Source of the DNA: Clostridia bacterium
GTDB lineage: Bacteria; Bacillota; Clostridia; HGM11514
Reading direction: 5' to 3'
NCBI GenBank assembly: GCA_900757255.1
Contig: CAAENE010000177.1
Span: forward strand, 1-13,870
DNA length: 13,870 nucleotides
Shown one piece after another: positions 1 through 6,559 of this stretch. Within the stretch, counting starts at the first letter, position 1, and every line of letters begins with the position of its first letter. Position numbers and translations under genes: made by a program. The notes under the pieces are model-generated. The model was not told the DNA's origin. It saw only the letters and a list, made by a program, of their open reading frames with translations, and did not search any database.

Positions 1-96
1 GACCGGATGTACGCAGAAAAGGTAAAAATTACTGCTGAAAAGACTTTTGGCGATCCGTCAGCCAGATTGTTTGAAGTTCGGATTTATAACGATTGA
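1..96 (+). CDS. C-terminal end of a larger protein, possibly a glycoside hydrolase with an F5/8 type C domain
   Basis: Frame 1 is open from the first base to TGA at 94-96 and encodes 31 residues. The tail reads RMYAEKVKITAEKTFGDP, then ARLFEVRIYND. A pattern of the form 'ARYVKITA.. .GDPSARLFEV.IY' is what the last strands of F5/8 type C (galactose-binding, discoidin-like) domains look like, and such domains often end secreted glycosidases. The gene starts outside the window, so total length and catalytic domain are unknown. A strong terminator stem follows 28 bases downstream, which supports a real gene end here. Neighbouring sugar-type oxidoreductase genes fit a carbohydrate-use locus. That this is coding is fairly likely; the product is a guess. 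Confidence 0.5.
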   Translation, partial: DRMYAEKVKITAEKTFGDPSARLFEVRIYND

Positions 97-124
97 GACG
101 GTGCGAAATTATAGTATAAAGAGT

Positions 125-163
125 CCGTCCCCGGAGCAAGTTTGCTCCGGGGACGGCTTGTTA
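125..163. terminator. convergent intrinsic terminator
   Basis: A perfect 15-bp stem pairs 125-139 (CCGTCCCCGGAGCAA) with 142-156, and the real loop is about four bases. On the plus strand it is followed by CTTGTTATTTT; on the minus strand by ACTCTTTATA. It lies between a plus-strand gene end at 96 and a minus-strand gene end at 161, so it can serve both transcripts. The T tracts are imperfect, but the stem is very GC-rich. Confidence 0.8.
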
Positions 164-1264
164 TTTTACAAATCCCGGAATAAGGTCGAGAGGCAAAGGT
201 TCCGGACGATGGCATGTTGTATGCATTCGATAATGCCGCTGCTGCTGCGCACTGTTATAAAATGCTTCCATCACTTCCAGCACATGTCCATTCAAATCAC
301 AGCCAGCTCTCGGAATACCGCCGTCCAGAATGCACTGAGCCATGTCAGCGACGCCGATTCCACGGCTGTTTTCTGCATAGATATGGGTAAGCGGCAGAGG
401 TGAAAATTCAGAAGCATTGTTCATACGAACCATAATTGGCCCTCCGAATGTATTAGGATCCGGCACAATCAGGGTGCCTCGGGTCCCATAGATTTCAATT
501 CGCGGTAATGTACTGCCCCAGACGTCAAAACTCATGATCATGCTCGCGACGGCGCCGTTTTCAAATTGCATGGTTCCGGCGATATGGGTTGGTACTTCAA
601 CAGTTATCTCTTCTCCGTAATGTGGCTGGCTTGTTATGGTTCTGGTCGGAAAAGCAGTATTTGTCATGCCGCTGACTGTTTTAACACTGCCCATTAGGCT
701 GACCAGCGCGGTCAGGTAATAGGGACCCATATCAAACAGCGGCCCGCCGCCTGTTTGATAATAAAATGCAGGATCGGGATGCCAGCTTTCGTGTCCATGG
801 CATACCATGAATGCACTTGCACCGATTGACTTGCCGATCAATCCGTCGTCTATATACTTCCGGCAGGATTGCAATCCCCCGCCTAAAAAGGTATCGGGCG
901 CGCCGCCAAGAAACAATTGTTTCTTTTTTGCTATCTGCATTAGTTCCTGTCCTTCTTCAAATGTCAGTGAAAGCGGCTTTTCCACATAGGTATGTTTGCC
1001 GGCCAGAAGGGAGGCTTTACAGATATCATAGTGCCCCTGCGGTGTCGTCAGGTTCAGGAGAATATCGATTTGCGGGTTGGACAGCAGTTCTTTGAGCGTC
1101 ATAATATTGGGTACTGAAAATTCTTCGGCCTTTGCTTTGGCTCGTTCTTCAATTAAATCACAGCAGGCATATACCTCGATGTTTTGAAATACTTTTGTCA
1201 GGTTCTCAAAATAAATTTGGCTGATATTGCCGCATCCGATAATACCGACTTTTACTTTTTTCAT
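161..1264 (-). CDS. Gfo/Idh/MocA family NAD(P)-dependent oxidoreductase
   Basis: This is a 367-residue cytoplasmic dehydrogenase of the family that oxidises or reduces sugars, inositols and related polyols. The N-terminal Rossmann fold carries the dinucleotide loop GIIGCGNIS (residues 7-15). The family motif EKPLS is at 95-99, with Lys96 the expected catalytic lysine. The C-terminal alpha/beta domain has the stretch GGGPLFDMGPYYLTAL at 172-187, where the frequently seen DxGxH becomes D178-x-G-x-Y182. This tyrosine variant suggests a subgroup with altered proton transfer. The length is normal. An AAGGAGG site lies just upstream of the ATG. The gene follows the ThuA-like gene by 19 bases and is almost certainly co-transcribed with it. 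Substrate cannot be read from the sequence. Confidence 0.93.
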   Translation of the reverse strand: MKKVKVGIIGCGNISQIYFENLTKVFQNIEVYACCDLIEERAKAKAEEFSVPNIMTLKELLSNPQIDILLNLTTPQGHYDICKASLLAGKHTYVEKPLSLTFEEGQELMQIAKKKQLFLGGAPDTFLGGGLQSCRKYIDDGLIGKSIGASAFMVCHGHESWHPDPAFYYQTGGGPLFDMGPYYLTALVSLMGSVKTVSGMTNTAFPTRTITSQPHYGEEITVEVPTHIAGTMQFENGAVASMIMSFDVWGSTLPRIEIYGTRGTLIVPDPNTFGGPIMVRMNNASEFSPLPLTHIYAENSRGIGVADMAQCILDGGIPRAGCDLNGHVLEVMEAFYNSAQQQRHYRMHTTCHRPEPLPLDLIPGFVK

Positions 1265-1283
1265 TGTTTTCCTCCTTTATTTT

Positions 1284-1943
1284 TTATCTGGCGGCCCATA
1301 AAAAACCGCGGCGCATCAATTCCTTCGCCTCCGGCATGTCAAATACCTTTGCTACATGGCCCAATGAATTATAAAAAATACGGCCTTTGCCCCAAAGCTT
1401 GGTATAAACAACGGGAACTGCAACGCTGCCGTTTGCGGCATGGGAACCATCAACAACAGGGAAAGTTGTGGTTGCCAATACGTTGACTGCCGGGTCTACG
1501 TGAATATAATATTGTTCACTGCAGACATCGAAATCTTCCATTCCTTCGGTAATTGGGGAAGAGGCTGATTTGACGATGTTTACCCTGTAATTTGTGCCGT
1601 CGTTCCCGGGATGCGCTACCCACTGAGAGCCGGTCAGGAATTGCCAAAGGGTACTGCTGCGGAAGGCATCACACATTCCGCCGTGGCAGCCCGCTATCCC
1701 GGTACCGTCCGCTGCCGCCGCGCAGACGTTGGTTACATATTCTTCCTTGATTTCTCCCATTGTCCACAGAGGCACGATAAGGTTGTACGTTTTCAGCTGT
1801 TCAGCGTCCGCATAGCTGTCCAAAGTGTCCGATACGGTCGTTTCAAACCCTTCCTCTCTTAATAGTTCGTAAAAAATGTCGCCTACCTGCCGGGGTTCAT
1901 GACCGTCCCAGCCGCCCCGGACTATCAAAGCTTTTTTTGCCAT
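1284..1943 (-). CDS. ThuA-like domain protein (trehalose-utilisation family)
   Basis: The protein has 219 residues and the class I glutamine-amidotransferase-like fold typical of ThuA proteins. Recognisable blocks are ALIVRGGWDGHEP near the N-terminus, GCHGGMCDAFR in the middle and SLGHVAKVFDMPE near the C-terminus. ThuA of Sinorhizobium participates in conversion or use of trehalose and 3-keto sugars, and ThuA proteins are commonly encoded beside Gfo/Idh/MocA dehydrogenases, as here. No signal peptide is visible, so the protein is cytoplasmic. AAGGAGGT lies seven bases before the ATG. It is the first gene of a two-gene minus-strand operon, from a promoter facing away from the AraC gene. Family is confident; biochemical activity is not known. 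Confidence 0.9.
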   Translation of the reverse strand: MAKKALIVRGGWDGHEPRQVGDIFYELLREEGFETTVSDTLDSYADAEQLKTYNLIVPLWTMGEIKEEYVTNVCAAAADGTGIAGCHGGMCDAFRSSTLWQFLTGSQWVAHPGNDGTNYRVNIVKSASSPITEGMEDFDVCSEQYYIHVDPAVNVLATTTFPVVDGSHAANGSVAVPVVYTKLWGKGRIFYNSLGHVAKVFDMPEAKELMRRGFLWAAR

Positions 1944-1966
1944 GGTATTACCTCCTTTTTTCTTTT

Positions 1967-1995
1967 ATCATAGGAGTATAAGCTTGCAAAAGCAA
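1967..1995 (-). promoter_or_regulatory. sigma-A type promoter of the ThuA/oxidoreductase operon
   Basis: Read on the minus strand, TTGCTT (1995-1990) and TATGAT (1972-1967) are separated by exactly 17 bases, and the start codon lies 24 bases beyond the -10 box. Its -35 box abuts that of the divergent promoter. Confidence 0.65.
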
Positions 1996-1996
1996 G
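1983..1996. promoter_or_regulatory. palindrome CTTGC-N4-GCAAG across both -35 boxes
   Basis: A perfect 5-bp inverted repeat (1983-1987 and 1992-1996) with AAAA between covers the -35 hexamers of both divergent promoters. A protein bound here could control both transcripts at once. The AraC-family product encoded alongside is the obvious candidate, but AraC proteins usually read direct repeats, so another regulator is possible. Confidence 0.4.
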
Positions 1997-2012
1997 AATA
2001 AAGTTGTATAAT
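1984..2012 (+). promoter_or_regulatory. sigma-A type promoter of the AraC regulator gene
   Basis: TTGCAA (1984-1989) and TATAAT (2007-2012) are 17 bases apart. Transcription would begin near 2019, giving a leader of about 125 bases before the chosen ATG at 2146. No clear structure was recognised in that leader. Confidence 0.7.
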
Positions 2013-2145
2013 ACTGGACAAAAGTTTACTTTATTTATCATGCCCTGCTTGGGAGAATGAAATAGCAGCGGTTTGCTCCCGGATATTTTGCTTACATCTG
2101 TACGAGCATGCTTTTGAGTCTAAATGTATGTTGCAGGAGGAAACG

Positions 2146-2919
2146 ATGATTCTGTATGAAAAATACCATTCTGAATCAGCAGAGTATTTTCATAAATATA
2201 TTGGACAAAATATGAGCTTTATGCCCCATCTGCATAACAGTTTTGAATTGATATATGTTCAGGAGGGGGAGATATATACCACGGTGAATCAGACTGAGGT
2301 CAGGCTGACGGAGGGGGAGGCGGCCTTTATTCTTCCAAATCAGATTCATTCTTATCGGACGGAATTGCGCAATACTTTTCTAATGTTTATTTTTTCGGCT
2401 GATTTGGTCGGGAGCTTTCGTATTTCCGGTAAAGAAGGAAAATCGTTTGTGTTTCGTCCCAGCGGAGGAAATAATAATACTTTTATCTGCTCTTTGTTAA
2501 AATGTCCGCAGGAGGATTTGTTGATGCTGAAGTCCAGTCTCTATGGTATTTGCGCTGAATTTTGCCAGCAGGCCGAGTTGGTGCCGCGCAAGGAGGCGGA
2601 CTTTGATCTGCTCCATAAAGTATTGCAATATGTTCAGGAGCGTTTTACTGAAAATATTAGTCTGCAGGAGGCCGCAAGGCAATTCGGGTATGATTACCAT
2701 TATCTGTCCAGGTATTTTAATGATAACACAGGGGTGCATTTCCGTGAGTTTGTCAACCATTATCGCATCCATTTTGCTCAATATCTTTTAGGCAATACAA
2801 GTCGAACAATTACTAATATTGCTGATAGCTGCGGGTTTGAATCACTTCGGAATTTTAATCGGGCGTTCAAAAAATTTACAGGAGTTACACCCAGTGAATA
2901 TAAAGCACAATTAAAATAA
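2146..2919 (+). CDS. AraC family transcriptional regulator
   Basis: The chosen start is ATG 2146, because GCAGGAGG at 2133-2140 lies five bases before it; an in-frame ATG at 2128 would put that ribosome site inside the gene. The product is 257 residues. The N-terminal half has a cupin-like effector domain with HLHNSFELIYV (around residues 29-39), the usual sugar-sensing fold. The C-terminal about 100 residues carry the double helix-turn-helix of AraC proteins: ISLQEAARQFGYDYHYLSRYF, then ITNIADSCGFESLRNFNRAFKK, ending in the characteristic GVTPSEYK. It is divergent from the ThuA/oxidoreductase operon and shares its promoter region, so it probably activates that operon in response to a carbohydrate. 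The ligand is unknown. Confidence 0.93.
   Translation: MILYEKYHSESAEYFHKYIGQNMSFMPHLHNSFELIYVQEGEIYTTVNQTEVRLTEGEAAFILPNQIHSYRTELRNTFLMFIFSADLVGSFRISGKEGKSFVFRPSGGNNNTFICSLLKCPQEDLLMLKSSLYGICAEFCQQAELVPRKEADFDLLHKVLQYVQERFTENISLQEAARQFGYDYHYLSRYFNDNTGVHFREFVNHYRIHFAQYLLGNTSRTITNIADSCGFESLRNFNRAFKKFTGVTPSEYKAQLK
2875..2904 (+). promoter_or_regulatory. possible promoter for the downstream structured RNA
   Basis: TTTACA (2875-2880) and TATAAA (2899-2904) are separated by 18 bases, inside the 3' end of the AraC gene. Transcription would begin near 2911, just before the hairpin-rich stretch. The boxes are only fair matches, and placement within a coding sequence lowers confidence. Confidence 0.35.
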
Positions 2920-3166
2920 TATTTTAATAGGAAGAAAGACGCCTATGGGGATGCCCGGTTTGCCTGACAACAATACCGGCAAGCGGGCGGATTGAGATAA
3001 GGAGGGCTGGTTTTCCAATATGAGATTCGCGGCGTATGCGGGTACGGCAGCGTTTCCATATAAAAGGAAGCAAGCCAAAGACGCTGTAGTGTGCTTTCCT
3101 GTCTGATTCTTTTTTGCGGAAAGACGGCTTTTTGACTGTCTGTGCACGCCTTTGGCGTGCTTTTTT
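2911..3166 (+). ncRNA. candidate structured non-coding RNA of about 255 nt with its own terminator
   Basis: No plausible plus-strand gene is here, yet the stretch is more GC-rich and structured than the AT-rich DNA after it. Hairpin A pairs GCCCG 2953-2957 with CGGGC 2984-2988 and TTGCC 2960-2964 with GGCAA 2978-2982. Hairpin B pairs CAGCGT 3048-3053 with ACGCTG 3081-3086 and TTCC 3054-3057 with GGAA 3066-3069. The stretch ends in a textbook intrinsic terminator. The terminator 3' half (3150-3160) can instead pair with 3070-3080 in 10 of 11 positions, and ACGCC at 2940-2944 can pair with GGCGT at 3154-3158. It could be a trans-acting RNA or a long leader. I do not recognise the class with certainty. 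raiA-type and 6S RNA models are the obvious ones to test. The 5' end is an estimate. Confidence 0.5.
3144..3166 (+). terminator. intrinsic terminator of the candidate RNA
   Basis: GCACGCC (3144-3150), loop TTT, GGCGTGC (3154-3160), then six T. It faces plus and lies 225 bases after the AraC stop codon, with about 600 bases before the next gene. Confidence 0.85.
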
Positions 3167-3511
3167 ATTGGAAATTGCTGTCCTGTCCATGCAAAAAAAG
3201 AAGCACTATATAAAATCTTTTCATCAGAGCGTTTGTGGATGTACATTGGTGTAATAAAGAAATCTCTTATTTTTCCTGCAGAAGGATGAAAGAAAATAAG
3301 TAAAGATAGTGGTTTTTGTCTGATTCTGGGTGAAAAGTTAGAAATAACGTATCAAAGGATTAAAGAATTTCGTGCTGGCAGTATAGAATGGCTTCATGAT
3401 AGAATCGTCATATCAATCTTTATCAGTAATTTTTCTGTAATGTTTTCGTAATATTGAGCATCGGGTTTGATAAAAATATGACTATCTTGATGATAAAAGC
3501 ATTCCATTAAA
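3167..3511. other. AT-rich intergenic stretch, nothing recognised
   Basis: No frame with a ribosome site and a convincing protein is present on either strand; the open frames are short and lack family motifs. No tRNA, repeat array or transposon end was found. It may contain upstream regulatory sites for the M23 gene promoter. Confidence 0.5.
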
Positions 3512-3520
3512 TGGTATAAT
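3512..3520 (+). promoter_or_regulatory. extended -10 promoter of the M23 hydrolase gene
   Basis: TGGTATAAT is a perfect -10 hexamer (3515-3520) preceded by the TG extension. The position 17 bases upstream (3492-3497, GATAAA) is a poor -35, as is usual for extended -10 promoters. A 6-bp inverted repeat, ATAGTA 3519-3524 and TACTAT 3532-3537, overlaps the -10 box and start site and could be an operator. Confidence 0.6.
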
Positions 3521-3526
3521 AGTAAA

Positions 3527-3766
3527 AATAATACTATAAAATTGTTAATTTATACTAATTAAAAGTACATATACTTGTGCAAAATATCCAAAATTTTGCA
3601 AAAGGGGTTGTTTTTTAATGTGAAATGGTGTATGATAGGCGACGTGTAATAATTCTGTAACATTTCAAGCCTGCTACAGGCCAAGGGGGAAAATGATACA
3701 GAAGGAAGGCACAAATTTAACTTTAGATGTATTGCGGAAAGCCGTGATGCGTTAGGGAGGGAGAAC
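3527..3766 (+). promoter_or_regulatory. 240-nt structured leader of the M23 hydrolase mRNA
   Basis: Two structures are seen. An 8-bp inverted repeat pairs TGCAAAAT (3578-3585) with ATTTTGCA (3593-3600). A compound hairpin follows: CTGTA 3655-3659 with TACAG 3697-3701, an A-A mismatch, CATTT 3661-3665 with AAATG 3691-3695, and an inner GCCTG 3669-3673 with CAGGC 3677-3681. No terminator follows, so any control would act on translation or stability. The ydaO/c-di-AMP consensus often found before wall hydrolase genes was looked for and not recognised. The ribosome site AGGGAGGGAG (3754-3763) ends three bases before the ATG. Confidence 0.4.
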
Positions 3767-5464
3767 ATGACATTAGACAGCGAGACGTCCAGGATATACT
3801 TCAAACAACCTAAACAAACGCAAAAACGCAAATGCTGTATTATGGAACCAGATTTGGAAATCAAAGTCCCCATGATATGCAAACCTACGCAAGACAGCGA
3901 ACAGTTCAAGGAATTGGCAAAAGAATTTGAGCTCAAAGCGGAAAGAACTCAGGCTCTTGTTCCGGAAACCTTTGCCCAAGCGGCACAGGATAAGGCAGCA
4001 ACAGCTGCGGTCCGGACACAAAAGGCTGGCAAATCCAGGAAACAATGGCAGATACCAAAGCTTCCTAAATTCCGGTTGAGCAAAGCATTTGATGTATCCC
4101 GTTTCATTGAGAACCTCAATGGCAAATTGGTATACGCTGCAAGCCTGGCGGTTGTAGGTACCCTGGTCTTCGGCAGTGTATATGCAAGCGGTATCAGGAT
4201 GGGATATGGTGTTTACGTGGAAGGCGAGCGCGTTGGCTCTGTTTCTTCCAAAGAGGTTGTTGCGTCCGCTTTATCCAAAGCGGAAAACAAAATTGAAGAA
4301 GTTGCACAAAACGACTATAAAGTTGACGCAGTAGAAGTAAAAGTAGAGTTTGTGAAAGAGGATACGGTGAAAGATACCGACACCCTCGAAAATGAAATAT
4401 TAAAGCAGGTTGATTGTGTGAGCGAAGCGGCCGCCATTTATGTGGACGGCGAATTTATCCTGGCAGTTGCCGATGAAAATGCGGCAAAAAACCTGATCGA
4501 TTTACTGATCGACCGGCAGAAGCAGTCATTGGGTGATGATAATGCTGCTGTCACTATCAAAAATGACGTTAAAGTGGAAACTGAATTGGTAGCCAATGAG
4601 AAGATTTCAGGACTTCAGGATGCTGCCACTGCTCTTTTGGGTACACGGGAAAAACTTATCCAGGTTACCGCAGGTGAGAGCGACACATTTTGGAGCATTG
4701 CGGAAGGAAATGGGATTCCGGTTGAAACGCTGATTGCTGCAAATCCGGGGATTGATCCTGAAACTCTGCAGGCAGGAATGGTATTAAACCTGAATAAGCC
4801 GCAGAGCCTGCTGACCTTCAAAAGCGAACAGGTCATAGACTATGTGGAAGAGGTGCCGTTTGGTACCGAAGAAGTCAAGGACGATACCACATTGGTCGGA
4901 ACCAAAACGGTTGCAACTCCTGGTGTTGCCGGACAGACAGCTTATAAGGCTGTTTTAGTCAAAGAAAACGGCGTTGAAGTAGAAAAAAGGATTTTGGAAG
5001 AGAACGTTATTGCAGAACCTGTCAACGAAGTTGTAAAGATCGGTTCTAAGGAACCGGAAGTAAAAACTGCGACTGTTGCAACTACTTCCGTTTCCAGCAG
5101 TGGATTTATCCGTCCTTATATGGGAACGCTGACTTCAAGATACGGCGGCAGAAGCCGTGGTTTCCATACCGGCGTTGACTGGTGCGGTAAAACAGGTGAT
5201 CCGGTTGTAGCGTCGGCCAGCGGTACTGTTACTTTTGCAGGATGGTCCGGCGGTTACGGATATTTGGTTAAGATAAGCCATCCCAATGGGTATGAGACCT
5301 ATTATGCACATAATAGTTCCCTTCTTGTCAGCAAAGGTCAGACAGTTGCACAGGGTCAGGTTATTGCAAAGTTAGGCAGCACTGGCAACAGCACAGGGCC
5401 GCATTGCCATTTTGAAATACGGAAAAACGGCCAGACCTATAATCCTCTGAATTTTGTGAATTAA
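3767..5464 (+). CDS. membrane-anchored LysM-G5-M23 peptidoglycan endopeptidase
   Basis: The 565-residue protein begins with about 118 charged cytoplasmic residues and one transmembrane segment at about 121-142 (LVYAASLAVVGTLVFGSVYA); the rest is extracellular. A region of unknown fold covers 143-296. A LysM domain that binds peptidoglycan glycans is at about 297-344. A G5 domain, thought to bind glycans or zinc, is at about 349-429. The peptidase M23 domain is at about 452-563. All expected M23 residues are present: His467 and Asp471 (HTGVD), His515 (YAH), and His546/His548 (HCH); ligands are probably 467, 471 and 548. It should cleave peptide cross-links in the wall. The architecture resembles clostridial wall hydrolases of the SpoIIQ/DipM-like M23 group. 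The long cytoplasmic N-terminus is unusual and could dock a partner. It is a single-gene transcript. Confidence 0.94.
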   Translation: MTLDSETSRIYFKQPKQTQKRKCCIMEPDLEIKVPMICKPTQDSEQFKELAKEFELKAERTQALVPETFAQAAQDKAATAAVRTQKAGKSRKQWQIPKLPKFRLSKAFDVSRFIENLNGKLVYAASLAVVGTLVFGSVYASGIRMGYGVYVEGERVGSVSSKEVVASALSKAENKIEEVAQNDYKVDAVEVKVEFVKEDTVKDTDTLENEILKQVDCVSEAAAIYVDGEFILAVADENAAKNLIDLLIDRQKQSLGDDNAAVTIKNDVKVETELVANEKISGLQDAATALLGTREKLIQVTAGESDTFWSIAEGNGIPVETLIAANPGIDPETLQAGMVLNLNKPQSLLTFKSEQVIDYVEEVPFGTEEVKDDTTLVGTKTVATPGVAGQTAYKAVLVKENGVEVEKRILEENVIAEPVNEVVKIGSKEPEVKTATVATTSVSSSGFIRPYMGTLTSRYGGRSRGFHTGVDWCGKTGDPVVASASGTVTFAGWSGGYGYLVKISHPNGYETYYAHNSSLLVSKGQTVAQGQVIAKLGSTGNSTGPHCHFEIRKNGQTYNPLNFVN

Positions 5465-5475
5465 AGAATAATGTG

Positions 5476-5507
5476 AAAAGAGACGTGTAACTGCGTCTCT
5501 TTTTGTT
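5476..5507 (+). terminator. intrinsic terminator of the M23 hydrolase gene
   Basis: AAAAGAGACG (5476-5485) pairs with CGTCTCTTTT (5494-5503) around an 8-base loop, and the T run is part of the stem. It begins 11 bases after the stop codon. Confidence 0.9.
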
Positions 5508-5542
5508 TGCAGCAATTTTTCCCTAAGATTATTTTAAATTTT

Positions 5543-5569
5543 TGAAGACAAAATACATAAGATGTCGTA
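5543..5569 (+). promoter_or_regulatory. ECF-type (SigW-like) promoter
   Basis: TGAAGA (5543-5548) and CGTATT (starting 5566) are 17 bases apart. This matches the SigW/ECF pattern of a TGAAAC-like -35 and a CGTA -10 rather than sigma-A. It lies about 30 bases upstream of a gene for an ECF sigma factor, so positive autoregulation is likely. Confidence 0.6.
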
Positions 5570-5600
5570 TTATTAATGTAAGCGATAAGCGAGAGGGGTG

Positions 5601-6116
5601 ATGGCAGACTTGACAAATGAAAATTTCAGGGACATCGTGACCAAATACGAAAAGCTTGTTTTTACGGTTTGCTATCAGATGGTCCGCAATTATCATGACG
5701 CGCAGAACCTGACGCAGGATACCTTTCTTTCCGCTTACACCCATATTGAACATTGCCGCGATGAAACACTTTTGAAACCATGGCTTACCAGAATTGCGGC
5801 AAATAAGGCGAAGGATTTTCTCAAAAGCGCTTATCAGCGCCGAGTACAGCCGGACGATGAAAAATTGCTCCGTTTTGAGGCAAAGGGAACGCCTGACAAA
5901 ACCTTTCTGGAAAAGGAAGGTACGGAAGAAATCGTTACATTGATCCATTCGCTGAAAGAGCCCTATTTAAAGGTATCGGAACTATATTTTTTACAGGAAC
6001 GTACTACAGAAGAAATCTCGAAACTGCTGGGCCGTCCGAAAAAGACGGTACAGACGCAGCTCCTGCGGGCTAAGCATCAGCTGCAAAAAATGATTTCAGA
6101 GGAGGTTAAGGTATGA
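5601..6116 (+). CDS. ECF-family RNA polymerase sigma factor
   Basis: The product is 171 residues. Region 2 covers about residues 16-79, with YEKLVFTVCYQMVRNYHDA, the conserved LTQDTFLSAY and WLTRIAANKAKDFL. A variable linker follows, then region 4 with the helix-turn-helix TTEEISKLLGRPKKTVQTQL. Region 3 is absent, as in ECF sigmas. Start choice is uncertain: GAGGGGTGAT (5593-5602) matches the ribosome site with one mismatch but runs into ATG 5601. A TTG at 5610 would give better spacing, and GTG 5598 is also in frame. The stop overlaps the next ATG (ATGA), which couples translation to the anti-sigma factor. The operon and promoter point to envelope stress control. It is SigW-like by promoter and context, but the ECF subgroup was not proven. 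Confidence 0.9.
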   Translation: MADLTNENFRDIVTKYEKLVFTVCYQMVRNYHDAQNLTQDTFLSAYTHIEHCRDETLLKPWLTRIAANKAKDFLKSAYQRRVQPDDEKLLRFEAKGTPDKTFLEKEGTEEIVTLIHSLKEPYLKVSELYFLQERTTEEISKLLGRPKKTVQTQLLRAKHQLQKMISEEVKV

Positions 6117-6559
6117 AGGATTATTTTACACCGGACGGGCATCTGACAGACAATGCGCTTATAACATTGATTTATGATGAACCGGACGAACTTTCCCGTT
6201 TGGAAATTGCGGAGCATTTATCCTTTTGTGACCAGTGCACTGCACGGTATGCCCAATTGCTGACGGATGACTGCCTGATCGAACCTCCTGAGGAAATGGC
6301 GGATTCTATCATGCAGAGAATCCGAAACAGGATTCGCATGGTTTTTGTCAATAAATATGCCAATGTTGCTATTGCGGCGTCGGTTACAATTGTATTTTTG
6401 GGTTTGGGCGTCTTTTCGGTGAAACCCGATACGGCTGAAAATATGGTTCGGCTGAATCAGCAAATTACGCAAAAGACCGTTCAAATGACGAATGGGATAG
6501 GGAGTTTTATGGAGAATATCAACACAAATTTGAAGGGAGTTTTTAGAGATGAAAAGTAG
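6113..6559 (+). CDS. zinc-type anti-sigma factor, single-pass membrane protein
   Basis: The 148-residue protein has the ZAS zinc motif His35-x3-Cys39-x2-Cys42 (EHLSFCDQC) in an N-terminal cytoplasmic domain. One transmembrane helix follows at about 84-102 (NVAIAASVTIVFLGLGVFS), then a short extracellular tail. ZAS proteins hold their cognate ECF sigma inactive until a signal, often regulated proteolysis, releases it. It overlaps the sigma gene by four bases and the next gene by eleven, so the three are one translational unit. A cluster of arginines (RIRNRIRM, around 69-76) precedes the membrane helix, which fits the positive-inside rule. The signal sensed is unknown. Confidence 0.85.
   Translation: MKDYFTPDGHLTDNALITLIYDEPDELSRLEIAEHLSFCDQCTARYAQLLTDDCLIEPPEEMADSIMQRIRNRIRMVFVNKYANVAIAASVTIVFLGLGVFSVKPDTAENMVRLNQQITQKTVQMTNGIGSFMENINTNLKGVFRDEK

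Noticed and set aside
47..403. A 118-codon plus-strand open frame
   Set aside because: It crosses the convergent terminator and runs antisense to the 3' end of the oxidoreductase gene; the true plus-strand gene is the frame ending at 96.
1611..1862. A plus-strand open frame opposite the ThuA-like gene
   Set aside because: It is antisense to a well-supported family protein, with no ribosome site or domain of its own.
2911..3246. A 111-codon minus-strand open frame
   Set aside because: It has no ribosome site or recognisable domain, and it lies opposite a GC-rich hairpin region with a plus-strand terminator inside it, so it is most likely chance.
3527..3766. A c-di-AMP (ydaO-type) riboswitch before the M23 gene
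   Set aside because: The conserved GGGGGACCCA-like and 3' blocks remembered for that class could not be found; only a hairpin-rich leader is supported.
3559..3936. A 125-codon minus-strand open frame
   Set aside because: It overlaps the leader and start of the M23 gene, has biased low-complexity content and no family resemblance.
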